Assembly (NCBI GenBank): GCA_030710605.1
Contig: CP092876.1
Location: 63,364,115 to 63,428,114 of the forward strand
Source of the DNA: Cordylochernes scorpioides
Taxonomy: Eukaryota; Arthropoda; Arachnida; Pseudoscorpiones; Chernetidae
Direction of reading: 5' to 3'
DNA: 64,000 nt
Position numbers and translations under genes: made by a program. The notes below the pieces were generated by a model. The model saw nothing but the letters and a program-made list of their open reading frames with translations, was not told where the DNA came from and did not search any database. The stretch's first letter is position 1; each line of letters opens with the position of its first letter. Of the stretch, positions 1-11,159 are shown in pieces.

Positions 1-149
1 GTTGCTTTGTCCCTGGGTGTGCTAGAATGTTATAAATATTAAACTCTTTTTTTGTTGAATATTCTTGTGATTATTGTGCTTCGATGAAGGGATTCGTGAT
101 ATTAATATTTATTATGATGCATTAGCACGCCATCTGTTATTAAAATTCT

Positions 150-328
150 AAACTATTATAGACGCGTATGATTCTTTTTGAAATTAAACAATTTCTACTG
201 CCCTTACTGCAATGGAAAGATTAATTCACAACTGATGAGCCAGGCCCTCCCATTAATTTTTCTATTGTAGAAAAAGCTGTAGAATTTGTTTAATTTCAAA
301 AATAATCATAAGCGTCTATAATAGTTTC
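150..328. repeat. Palindromic MITE-like element
   Basis: Two arms of about 45 nt face each other: the left arm opens with aactattatagacgcgtatg and the right arm ends with its near-complement. The middle carries the 'tttctactgcccttactgcaatgg' type core that recurs at 28.2, 35.3, 38.8 and 50.8 kb. It has no coding capacity and looks like a non-autonomous foldback or MITE copy. Confidence 0.6.
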
Positions 329-333
329 GAATT

Positions 334-2124
334 TTCATATTAATTTTTATTTGAAGCTGCGCGTTTTAAGGATTTTTTTCGCTTTTCTCTTTTTTCAACC
401 ATTTCCTATTTTGACTTTAAGAGAATAATTATCATTCAGTTATACTTTAACCTTTCTCACCTTCCTGGAGGAAGGTGAAGAACCTCTTATTATATGATCC
501 CATCTCCAAATAAAGGAAAATCTCTATTTGGATTCTCCACTCGCAGATATGAGAGAACGACCTGGATTAATTAATATAGCAGAGTGCAGAAACCGGGATA
601 AGTCTTCAACTTCAACCTAATATGGAGGAGAGACTAACTTTCCCTTTAAGTTGGAAATGGCATCTAAACGGTAGATTTACTTGCTATTAGGTCAATTCTT
701 TATGAAGGCGAAGTACGAGGGTAACCAGAGCGCTATTTTCTAACAACAACTATCAATGATTGAACCGAATGATGGGAAAAACCAGGGCAATGTCTTCCAG
801 ACTATGACTTTGAATAGATTGAATTGGTGTAGCCTGATTGAAGAGCCCTCACTATCTTAAGACTTGGACGCCAAAAATAAATCACATTTCACTTTTGTAG
901 GAGCAAAAATGGGATTTCTTAATAAATTAAATTATCATTCTAAACACTTAACTCAGAGAGAGAGAGAGAGCGAGACGAATTTTGAAAAATCTTCGAATTA
1001 ATTCACTAAATTATTGATATCTCTCCTCGCGTCATTTTATGTCTGAAAATAATATTTTTAAATATTAAAAACATCTGCAATGTGTAAATTAATTTTGAAG
1101 AGTAATTCAAAATAAAAATTGTATTTTCCATTTGTAAATTAATATAATAATAATTTTAAAGTAATAGTGTGTGTATATAAAGAAAAACCCATTGGTTTAA
1201 TTAATATAAGTTCAATTTTTTTTCATATATATACATAATTAAATTATATTGTTTCTCAAAAACAAGGGATAAAAACAGTTTTAATAATTCCTTACGTTAA
1301 AATAGGCGCTGAAATGGAGTATATTTGATATAATGGTTTTAATTAATCTTTTTTTGGTTACTTTGTGTTTTTATTTCAATACCACCAACGCATCTTCCAA
1401 CCTTAATTAGATTAGTTCGTGGAAAATTCTCCTAGTGTCTAGAGGGATTTTTTTTTTATTCGGTGGATTTCTGAAAGCTTTATTCGCTTCTTCACAAAAT
1501 TTCTTGAAATATTTTCTGACGTTAATTGTTATTTTTATTCAATTTGAATAATGTGATTACAAGATTTAATTGAATGGAGATGGAAAAAGGTTTTCTATTT
1601 AGAAACGTATATTCTAAATTGATGTCCAAAAATTATTTTTATATATAAGAAAATTGGGGTTAGTTGTTGGGAATTTATATTCCAATAAAGATGGCATCCT
1701 TCCAGAATAATAAATTTGATATATCAGCTAGCGATATATACATATTTTGGCATTCAGCTTGGGCAGTAGCTGCTATATTTTCTTGTACATTGTTAAATAA
1801 GACGCCCTTCTTTCCAAATTCTTATACATTTTCTTTGTTAAATTCACATTAGTTTAAATTATTTTTATATTTAGTAATATTCTAATATGTAAGTGATAGA
1901 TTTTGATTGGAAAATTTCAAAGAGTAAATCCTCATTTCAACGATAGTTTAAAATAAAATGTATACCCCTGTATTCTAAATATTTATTATAATACCTTAAA
2001 TATTGTAGCGGATGTATGTACGTTTTTCTTTTATAGCTATTTTTAATGTAAAGGAAATAAATAATCAAGAATGTATGTCTCGTTAGTTTTTATTTTTAAC
2101 CAACGTCCCATTTTTTTACATAAG
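334..2124. other. AT-rich non-coding stretch
   Basis: I see no gene here. The sequence is AT-rich with a short GA microsatellite near 955-975. A 62-codon plus-strand frame at 1664-1852 has no recognisable features and is probably chance. Confidence 0.6.
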
Positions 2125-2227
2125 GTCGTCATGTAAACAATGTTAAGTGATGATGATTATTGGAATAAAGTTCTATGAAAAATTAAATATGAAAATAATA
2201 ATTTTGAGATGTTTACAGCACGTATCA
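2125..2227 (-). repeat. 3' LTR (visible part) of gypsy element 1
   Basis: This 103-bp block recurs almost unchanged at 4541-4643. On the minus strand it begins TGATACGTGCTG. The adjoining internal bases read aaagcgggggtaaa, a polypurine tract exactly where a minus-strand 3' LTR needs it. The full LTR may extend further left, because the right copy is cut short. Confidence 0.7.
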
Positions 2228-4540
2228 TTTACCCCCGCTTTGATGCATTTATTCACGGAGAATAAATGACTTTAATTGAGAGATGTGAGCGTTTATAGGA
2301 TCTCCTGTGGGATTTCTTGGTGGGTTGTCTTGATCCGTTGTATATATATTGCGTATGATATTGTTTTTTACAGCACAATACAACAATGTTGGCAAGTTTC
2401 TCTAGAGTGGAATGTCGAGGTGACGAATCCACTCCAGGGCCTCCTCTGTGCACCGGATCCGTTGTAGAGAGTTCGTATGTCACTTTAGACAATCTTCTCA
2501 AAACTTGGAATGGTCCTTCGTATTTGGGAGCTGTTTTAATTAGCCTCGGATCATTGTAGGGAATTCTTTTAAGAACGAGATCTTCAACTTTAAATTCAAT
2601 GTCGGGATGCCTTGAATCATGTCTTCTTTTAGAAATATCACGATGATGTTGAGTTCTTTTTATAGCCAGTTTTCTAGCATCTTCTACCGAGGTTGAGTGG
2701 TTATCAGCAAATTGTGGCTGCACATTGTAACCAAAAAGTAGAAAAGATGGCGGAAAACCTGTTACGTCATGAGGGGTGTTGTTGTAATCAGTAATGACCT
2801 TGGGCAAAAGTGTGCTCCATTTCACTTTCGGTTTATCTAGCAAGGCCGCTCTTAACTTGGTCATGATTGTTCCGTTAACCTTTTCGCACATTCCATTACT
2901 CTGGGGGTGGTATGGTGTGGTGAAAGTTTGATGTTATGAACTTTCAAACACCTTTTGAATTCCTTGGAATTAAAGTTCTTTCCGTTGTCAGTGATAATAT
3001 GTTTTATGGGTAGCGAGACTTGAAGGATTCTGTTGAAACATTGTAGCGTTGCTTAAGCTGTGTTTTTGATAGTGGGAAATGCCCAAACATATCTTGTAAG
3101 ATGATCAATGAACACTTGGATGTACTTGTGCGTTGTCTTTTCAGCTGATGTTCCCATAACTATTGTATCTGCACTTATTACTTGAGCTGGTTGTAATTCT
3201 GTGTCTGGAATTATTAGTTGTCCTAGAGTTGGTTGGTTAGATGATTTGGTCAGTTGACATGTCTTGCATGATCTCACATAAGATTTAATTTCCTGTACCA
3301 TGTTTGACCACCAAAATAAAGGAACTATTAACTTGACTGTCTTGTTCATGGATGGGTGACTCATGTTATCATGATATTCCTTCAGAATATGTTATTTAAA
3401 AGAAGCAGGCACCACAGCCCTGAGTAGTCCTCTCTTCTTGACCATCACCGTGTTTTGATGATCTTGAGGGTCTTCAATGAAGCTGAGATCTGCCTGTCTT
3501 TGATGTTGTTGTAGCTCGAAAATGGAAATACTTAGTACTGGGGCTCTTGATAATGCATCTACATGAGTCAGTTTGTTTCCAGATCTGTGTGTGATTGTAA
3601 AGGTTTTAGTTGATAAATTGACTAGCCACCTGAAAAATTTAGATTTTGGATTTTTGAGATTGAGTAGCCACTGTAAGGCTGAGTGATCCGTAATAACTTG
3701 GAAGGGCTTGTTTTCCAGATACACCTCAAAATAATCTATTGCTTGGATGACAGCATAGCATTCCAGTTCATAAGCTGAGTAGTTCTGTTGGTGTTTAAGA
3801 AGCCTTTAGGAATAGTATGATATTACATGTTCTGTTGAATCAATTTCTTGACTTAGTATTCCTGCTATTCCAATTGCTGATGCGTCTGTATATAGTTTGC
3901 AAGGTACTTCTGGGTTGTAAGTGGTAAGAATTGGTTCTGATGTTAAAGCTGCTTTTAATTCTATAAAGGATTTATCAACTTGAGGTGTCCACGAGAATAA
4001 TTTATTTTTCTGTGTCAGGTTTGTAAGAGGGGTGGCAATCTCTGCAAATCTTGGAATGAATTTCCGGTAGAAATTTGCCAAGCCAATGAATCTTCTGATT
4101 CCTTTAACTGTTGTTGGTTGCGGAAAGTCTTGAACAGCTTTGATTTTATCAGGATCAGGTTTTACTTTATTGTGACCAATGATATGGCCTAAGTATTTGA
4201 CCTCTGACTGTGCAAATGAGCATTTGTTGAACTTAAGCTTGATGTTGTATTCAAGCAATTTTTCAAATACCTGCTTTATCAGGTTCATATGCTGGGAAAA
4301 GGATGAGGAATAAATGATGATATCATCTTGGAAAACACATACTCCTTTCCATAAAAGAGTTCCTATCACTTGCTGGATGATTTTCTGAAATGTTGATGCT
4401 GCATTTTTGAGTCCAAAGGGCATAACCAAAAATTCATAATGTCCATCATTGGTGACAAAGGCTGTTTTGGGAACTGACTCAGGGTGCATTTGAACATGCC
4501 AGTATCCCCAAGCCACATATAGTGTTGTGAAATCGTGAGT
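2228..4540 (-). pseudogene. Ty3/gypsy pol remnant (RT, RNase H, integrase), 5' half deleted
   Basis: Minus-strand fragments read in order: reverse transcriptase from about 4516 with an FQDDIIIYSS active-site box, and RNase H with YTDASAIGIAGILSQ near 3870-3910. RNase H continues in a second frame (3724-3392) ending in HVDALSRAP. The integrase zinc-finger and core start follow (3364-3053, CKTCQLTK), and the integrase C-terminal part with TDYNNTPHDVTGFPPSFL lies at 2891-2253. Frame breaks separate the blocks. Gag, protease and the N-terminal half of RT are absent: RT begins within about 25 nt of the right LTR. The element is therefore an internal-deletion derivative and cannot be autonomous. 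Family assignment is firm; clade is not. Confidence 0.85.
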
Positions 4541-4643
4541 GTCGTCATGTAAACAATGCTAAGTGATGATGATTAATGGAATAAAGTTCTATGAAAAATT
4601 AAATATGAGAATAATAATTTTGAGATGTTTACAGCACGTATCA
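4541..4643 (-). repeat. 5' LTR (truncated) of gypsy element 1
   Basis: Near-identical partner of 2125-2227, differing at only a few positions. It abuts mid-RT sequence instead of a primer-binding site, so the deletion that removed gag, protease and early RT probably also took the inner end of this LTR. Confidence 0.7.
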
Positions 4644-4854
4644 ATATATTATGAAATAGCTTTGAATATAGAATAGTGCAAAAAATAACCTGACTTTCAT
4701 TGAATTTCTTATGAAAGATAATTTTGTGCTCAGTATCAAATATTTATAAGTGAATTACGACAAAAAAGTCTCGGAAATGAGAGAAAATTCTACTTAAAAT
4801 CTCTTAAGATCTGAACATTTTGTCAATTTACATAGATCATGACAAAAATACGCT

Positions 4855-5157
4855 TCATGTCGGCGGCTTGATACAAGGTATTTCACTTATATTAGCGGAC
4901 TCTCTCCCTGGGCAGACCGCAACCTTAGATTTCCTGGATTTGGCAGCGAGAGGATTGATTGGATCGACGTGAGGGCGACGAAGAACTGAATCTTCTCCTG
5001 AAGGATCTTCTATGACAGTCGATTTACTAAGAATTTTCTTCAGTCTTTGTTGAGAATTCGGAATTGTAGAGATAGTATTGCCCTCCTTTTCTGGCCTCTT
5101 CAAATATTTCTCTCCTGTCCCGGCAATACCACCCAGATAAAACCATTCCAAAAGCAA
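4855..5157 (-). pseudogene. Retroelement gag/protease-region fragment
   Basis: An open minus-strand frame of 100 codons with RPEKEGN and a C-terminal CPGRESANISEI. The same segment recurs in diverged form at about 12600-12950, where the surroundings are clearly gypsy-like and include a zinc-knuckle remnant. I read it as a piece of the same retroelement family and not a host gene. Nothing else of that element is visible here; gypsy element 1 lies immediately to its left. Confidence 0.45.
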
Positions 5158-5563
5158 TAATTTGAAGAATAAATTAGTCTAGGCCAAGTAATATTATTTA
5201 TTTAGTATTGTATAAATATTTGATAATAGGTTTTTATTTTTATATAGGGCTAAATAAAAAAATATTTTTTAAAAATATCAAATGAAGTTCAACTTGTGCC
5301 TCTCCACACTTTTGAAAACCAACAGCGGTAAATATTTATAGGGATGTATTTATCTGATTATACGAAAAGGAATCTGACTAACACTTCATATAAATATAAA
5401 AAATAGTTACTAATTTTTTTCTAAATAGATAGTAGCGAGCAATTAGCAACATTCGATTTACTGAACAAGAATTGAGAGGGCGCACTTCAATCATAAAACA
5501 ACTAAACTTTATCTAATTGAAGCTTAGAATGAAAGGAAACTTGTTATAAATAAACTTGAAATG
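5158..5563. other. AT-rich spacer downstream of copy A
   Basis: No gene is visible. The segment about 5270-5500 resembles the region downstream of copy B (about 21930-22180), for example the shared 'gaagttcaacttg..cctc.caca' block, so it is part of the duplicated gene unit. Confidence 0.5.
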
Positions 5564-5569
5564 TTTATT
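5564..5569 (-). terminator. Poly(A) signal AATAAA overlapping the copy A stop codon
   Basis: On the minus strand the gene ends GTG TAA TAAAC, so AATAAA starts inside the stop codon. The same arrangement is kept in copies B, C and E, implying a 3' UTR of only some 15-25 nt. Confidence 0.6.
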
Positions 5570-8500
5570 ACACTCTCCGACTGTAGTATTTATAGTCGCT
5601 GACGCCGCGGAAGAATCCAGACGCGGTGAAGACGACGTCGTCGCCCCTCACCTCGAAGCCGTCCTCGCCTCCGAAGACCTCGGTGACGGGGAAGGCTCGC
5701 GGCTCGGCGTCGTTGGTAAACTGCACTCCAACCTGGCCAGAGATGGTGATCTCGCTGTTCCAGTCAGCTGAAACCTGGTTCACACAGACACTGAACTATC
5801 CATCAACTTGGCAAGAATGTGGTATTTTACATAGTAGAGTGATTAAAATATGTAATTCAGTGATATTTGACCGAAAATCCTAGTTAAATCTGCGTTTATC
5901 AAACAAATTCACAAAACAGATGATCTATTCCAATACCTAAAATATATGCAAAGTAAATATATTAATTATAGAGAAATATAGTCAAGGCAAATGTCTGAAT
6001 AAGTGTAATATACTTATTAATAATTTGCATTCAATTTCAACGTTTATATAAATATGAACAGGCCCTTTACTTTATCTCATTATCTTCAATATGTTATTTA
6101 TTAAAATATCTTCATAATATAGAATATTCAATTTCTAAAAAAAAATTGAGATAAAATTTAGACTACATAAATAAATGTTAAAAAATTATAATCCTAAAAC
6201 AAGAAATTCAAAGAATATGAGCAATTATGTTTGCATTAGATTTAAAGTAAATATGCTTATATTAAAGCCATTTCTAGCTCTGCTATTTCAATAATTATAT
6301 GAATTATAGAGCAGTGACTCGATTAATTCTTCAGATTTTCAAAATTATGAATTAGATGATAAAAGGCATATATTGGATTTAATAAAAGATTTATTTTCCA
6401 ATATTTCAGTTGGCTGAACGCCAAACCTTTATCAAGGCTTTACATAATTTGTATAACTATATTATATTATAGTATACAAAAATTGCAATGCCTTGATAAA
6501 GGTTTGGCGTTCAGCCAACCGAAATATTGGCAAAATAAATATTTTATTAAATCCAATATATGCCTTTTATTATATAATGAATTAAATATGGATTGCTCTA
6601 TTTTCAAAACAAAAAAAAAAATATGAATGTAAATTCTTGAAAATAAAATATAATCTTTGTTTGAATAGACTTACCTTGCGTTTCACTAGCACCCACTCCA
6701 TATCCACGGACTGTCCACGTTCCACCGTTATGTTGAAGTAGGCCACCAGATTACGGCTGGCAGTGGCGAGGCGCTTACTTGGTGACAATGTGTCCAGCCG
6801 TACCTGGGTGTTATTGAGCTGGTGAGCATGGAGCTCTCGTGGGGCGTTTGATAGCACATTTAACCCCTCACTCGGGTATTTCACCAGACCCTTTTGCGCC
6901 CACCAAGCACCAAGGGCCAATGGAAGCATCCCTCTTTTCAAATACTGACTCAAGGTCAAGGTCTGGGAGGCCTCCACTTTCTCTTCATCCATGTCCTCTT
7001 CAATTGTATATACCAGCGCTCCAGGGGTCACCTCCACCTTAGAACTGAAAATACATAAATAGTGATACAATACAATATTAGTATATAATATAATTGATGT
7101 AATATTTCCATTTTTTCTCATATCTATAAATCGCTTATAGGTGCTTCTACTTTGTGTGAAAACTAAATACTACTCATCCCCCTATATATATAATATACTA
7201 TTATTAGAATATATAACACAATCGTCACGCCGGAATATTACATATATTGATGCCATATATTCTTAATATTGTAGATTATTTGAGGAATAGAATAATTCCT
7301 GAGGCATATATTTATAATTATTTTTAAAATTAAAAATATATGTATATTATAAAAAAAGATATTCTGTTAATTTTGAAATATTTTATATAGAATTATTGAT
7401 AATTTGCTTGGTACATGAATATTGTTATGATATTTTCTGGTTCTATTGAGTACATTGGTATTGGTATGCAGTCGTGGAAAATCTTGAAAATAAAAATATA
7501 ATATTTAAGATCAGAAATAGCTTTAATTAAGCCTATGGAAAATAAATACATAATTTGATAAAGTATTACCTGTTTTAAGGCGAATAGAATAAAGGTAAAC
7601 AAAATAATATTTACATAATTAAAATAGGTTTGAGCCGGCCAACGGGAAACAACAACAATAGGTTATATAAAGGGAAGTCGCGACATCTGGTGGTAGACTT
7701 AACAGAATATTTGTATTAATGAAATATAATTTTGAATGATATAATATTTTTATATAACATATATACATATGTAAATATGAACCACTCACTTTGACTTTTC
7801 ACCATTGAGGTCGATAGCCTTAACACCAGTCTGGAGTTCTGCGGCCTTGTTTTGTGCCCAGTTGTTAGCGATCTGGGGCAGGTTCCATATCTTGATGACT
7901 TTCTCTGCATTAATAGCACATTGTTCTTCCAATACTTTCAGCAGATAAAAATAACTAAAATTCAATAATATTTGCAAATTCACTTTTGATATTCTCTTCT
8001 GTTTGAGACAACCATCGTTTCAGTTTTAATCGTGTTTTAGTCCGGTTATTGAGTTGTATATAATGAATTGTATATAGGTTGCTAAAATAATTCATTTTAG
8101 AATATATATTCTGTTTTAGAAAACCATCGTTTAAGTTAAATTATATTTTAGTCCAGTTATTGAATCGTATATAGGTTGCAAAAAAAAAAAATATTTAGGC
8201 CCAAGTATCCCGAGCTGGGATATCGCGTCCGATATGTCAAATAAAATAAAATAAAATAAATAAAATGAAATTTATTCGAATTAAATAGAGAATGATAAAA
8301 AAATAATTGCGCCGTTATATGATTTTTTTTTTGTAAAATAGAGAAAATTGACAGAATGGCATCGAGATCAAACAATTTGGAATACAAAACAGCTTATTTT
8401 ATGATTATTATATACATTTGTTTATAATATTAAATCCAAGATTATTCAATTATTTTATATATGATATGTATAAAAATATATTTTCCTCTCTATATTCTAT

Positions 8501-8722
8501 AAAACACACAGGAGTTGATAAAATCATCTGAGTTATTAATCATAATTTTGTTGTTTGCGTTATATTCAAATATAAGATGCCTATTTACATCTATCTATTC
8601 AAACGATAACGAAAGATTTAAATATAGAGAAAAAGTAAGTTTTTGTCATATCAGTACTCACCAGGCTCCCCAAGGGCAGGGGCAGCTAGAGACACCAGCA
8701 GCAGACACCAAACAGCAACCAT
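5568..8722 (-). CDS. Secreted aerolysin-like family protein, copy A (4 exons)
   Basis: Exons 8722-8662, 7904-7790, 7044-6675 and 5774-5568 join in phase with GT/AG sites to give 250 residues. Residues 1-19 are a signal peptide (MVAVWCLLLVSLAAPALG). The mature protein of about 231 residues has no cysteine and carries N-glycosylation sequons (LNNTQ, AYFNIT). Exon 3 opens with SKVEVTPG and holds the conserved SNAPREL block. Exon 4 holds SGQVGVQFT, AEPRAFPVTEVFGGEDGF and a final GFFRG-SDY. Alternating polar/apolar strands, the Q-T-L start of a long hairpin and the C-terminal G-x-F-x-G motif resemble aerolysin/ETX-MTX2 pore-forming proteins; that is inference. Secretion and gene structure are well supported. 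Introns contain a foldback MITE (6358-6574) and a diverged LTR (about 7390-7758). Copies B, C and E are paralogues. Confidence 0.8.
6358..6574. repeat. MITE with long near-perfect inverted repeats
   Basis: Arms of about 85-90 nt begin ataaaaggcatatattgg and include ggctgaacgccaaacc on the left and its complement on the right, around a short AT spacer. It sits in intron 3 of copy A. Arm identity is high, so insertion was fairly recent. No coding sequence. Confidence 0.75.
7390..7758 (-). repeat. Diverged LTR copy inside intron 2 of copy A
   Basis: From about 7541 the sequence tracks the 306-bp LTRs at 26687-26993 and 29454-29759: the 'gataaagta.t.cctg.cttaa.gcga' block, 'cggccaacggg.aa.aacaacaa' and the end 'aatat..tat.taacat'. 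It is more diverged and contains extra sequence on its left side. No internal region is seen, so it is probably an old solo LTR. Confidence 0.55.
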
Positions 8723-8754
8723 GGTGACAAGTGTCAAGGTTTCTCTCCTTCTCT

Positions 8755-8768
8755 CTTTTATCTCCACG
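8755..8768 (-). promoter_or_regulatory. Conserved GATAAAAG box upstream of copy A
   Basis: The minus strand reads CGTGGAGATAAAAG, ending about 35 nt before the ATG. Copies B and C have matching boxes at the same place, and relic D1 has TATATAAAAG. Position and sequence suit a TATA-type core promoter with a very short leader; a GATA-factor site is the alternative. Confidence 0.4.
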
Positions 8769-9655
8769 TCAGGAAACAAGCCATGTGCCTGCCTTGACCT
8801 TCCAGCCTCTATCACTGGGTAACTGTCCAGGTGTTGGTGTTTATTTCTTTAACATATCTCTCAAATCTCACATTGGCTCGAATTATTACACTGTTTCATA
8901 TTTGAATACAAGACCTTTTCTCAAAGATTATGATAATTGTAATGATATTTAAAAATGGTTTTTCATATTGATATCATCTACGAATGGCATCGATTCATTC
9001 ATGAAATACCATAGATTGGATGATTTGTTTGCTTACCTTATTTGAACTTTTTCCAGTAAACGCGAACAACATACAACTTGGACGTTAAAACTGTGAAACA
9101 CTTATAATATATGATTCTTTATTTATCATCAATATCAATGTGCACATTCCTTTGCCATTTGTAAAATTTTCATCACATCATTTTTTTCAAACAAGCAGAA
9201 TAATGCCACGATAGCTTTACGAAACTAAATCTTCTGGAAGTCCTTGACTCTAAACCAAGTTTTTCCGCAGTTTAACAAAATCTCGATTTCAAAATAAAAT
9301 GCAAGTAAACAGATCATATTACCATTTTTTTTTATTCTGATATTTTTGTTAGTGTAAATTAGTTATTTGATAGTAATATTTAGCGAACAAAATTTTAAGA
9401 CAACATTAATTTATGGAAATCTTAATGAACTTAAATACCCATTTCTTTATTTCTCAAAGTTTCTCCGAAAGCTTCAAGGACATTTTTGTTTTTGAGGTAC
9501 AGCCTGCACCAGGCTGACAGTTTCTTTTTGATTTATCGAAAAAATGTAGTAGTCAAATACTATGAAATAATTCAATTTAACGAATAATTGGTATTTATTT
9601 CCATATATGGCGCAGGTTAACATGAACTTAAAGTTGAATAATCAGGAAATGCCCT
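8769..9655. other. Upstream region of copy A, no gene
   Basis: A block around 8845-8880 ('aacatatctctcaaatctcac') is shared with the region upstream of copy B and, weakly, copy C, so it is part of the duplicated unit or a regulatory block. The rest is AT-rich and I see no gene. Confidence 0.5.
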
Positions 9656-9964
9656 TTGAAAAATATCATTTATGTTAATCAATATTTGTCAAGGCCATAC
9701 ATCAACACGCATCAACGAGGCGGGTCTTCTACAGTCCCGCCTAGTCCCTGCTGTTACTGCAATGGCCCCCACCGACATTACGAATGTTTCCAAAAGAGAC
9801 TAAATTACCCTGGATTCGCCCTTATCTCCGCCAGAAGGCGGAGCAAAAGAGGCAAAGAGCAACAAATGGCGGAGAATTCTATCCCTGCCAAGCAAGCCAC
9901 GAGCACTCAACCAAGCCCGCTCAAATCCAAGGAGAGCCAGGTAGGCACCTCTGATGCTTTTTGA
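9656..9964 (+). pseudogene. Possible retroelement fragment with a zinc-knuckle-like motif
   Basis: A 102-codon frame holds SPCCYCNGPHRHYECF, an approximate C-x2-C-x3-H-x4-C knuckle, followed by a basic, Lys/Arg/Ser-rich tail. This resembles the nucleic-acid-binding end of a retroelement ORF or Gag. Sequence downstream to about 10775 ends in an A-rich run after 'aaatgaatgaac', which could be the poly(A) end of a reverse-transcribed copy. I cannot name the family. Confidence 0.3.
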
Positions 9965-11159
9965 TATGTAACAAACTGTTTCTTCCAATCAGCAGCTGAT
10001 GCCATTTCATTTTTTGTTTACCCGGGTGATAGCCTAAAAATAGTGCTTAACAATATAAACCAATACCTCATTAGAAAATTTTAAATATTCAAATAGAACT
10101 TCTTCTACACCTATAATTTCCACAGCAGGTCCCATCTCGACTTTAAGTCGATTTTACGTCCCCATAACCCTAGGACAGGAAAGTTCCATATATTGGATGC
10201 TCCTCTGTTGTTTGGAATTTTCTTTATGAACATCCAAAATATTTGAAATTTCGAATTGATATCAAAAAGGCATTATACTTCAGCATCATGCCTCCTTCGA
10301 TATTCCACCTATCAATTCACATCTGGCGAAAGCAAATATTGGTAATGCCAAGCGGTCAGTTGTAAAGCCCACACCATATATAGGCCTACCGCACAGGGCA
10401 GCCAATGTGCACATTCGTAACATGACCATGCCGTGTCACATATTATTTCACTAACCTTTGTCAACATCCTTCCTGTACACTTTTCCAATATCGTATTCAA
10501 GGAATATCACCACCATGTGCCATACAATCACTCGAAGACTTTGGGAATTATGCAAATGGTAAACACCAAATTATGTCACAATTTATGAAATTTCCTTATG
10601 TATAACCTAGCCCTAACCTGCAAAACATCTTATCTCAACTACACTTCCTGTTTGTAAATAATCTACCTACTTTTGAACCATTTCTTTTGTATCTCCAATG
10701 TTCTGTAATTAGTTTAAGTCAATATTTTCATCCTTTTCAATCTGTAACAAATGAATGAACAAAAGTAAAAAAAAAAATTCAGCACTCTGAGAAGGACTGG
10801 AAGTAAGTTGGTTAAATAACCTGGGCCCATCTAGCTAGCCTTCCCGAAGGATCTTTCATATTAGCCAGCAAACACACAGAGAATTATGGCTCGTAACTAC
10901 TGTTGCAAGTAAGGTATAAATTTGTAAATGGCCCATTATATTGCCAGACATTCCCTCTTCGTTGTGGAATAGTTCCTTTCTGTAATGTTAAGAGTTATTG
11001 AAGCGTAGGCTATTGGCTTTTCTTTATTTTAGTTGGAGGAGTATTGCTTCCAATGCCATATTCGCTTGTATTAATGTGAAGATGTGTTCCGGCATTTTCT
11101 TTAGCATGTCGGAATAAGGATCTGTGGCACGTATATTTTAATATCTGAAGTAATTTATT
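9965..11159. other. Non-coding stretch with a possible retrocopy poly(A) end
   Basis: No gene is recognised. An A-run at about 10766-10776 may close a retrocopied sequence starting near 9650. The remainder to 11159 shows nothing I can assign. Confidence 0.4.

Noticed and set aside
5556..5883. Plus-strand frames over exon 4 of copy A (and equivalents at 22250, 33947, 48028)
   Set aside because: Shadows of the conserved minus-strand exon, which has splice sites, a poly(A) signal and paralogue conservation.
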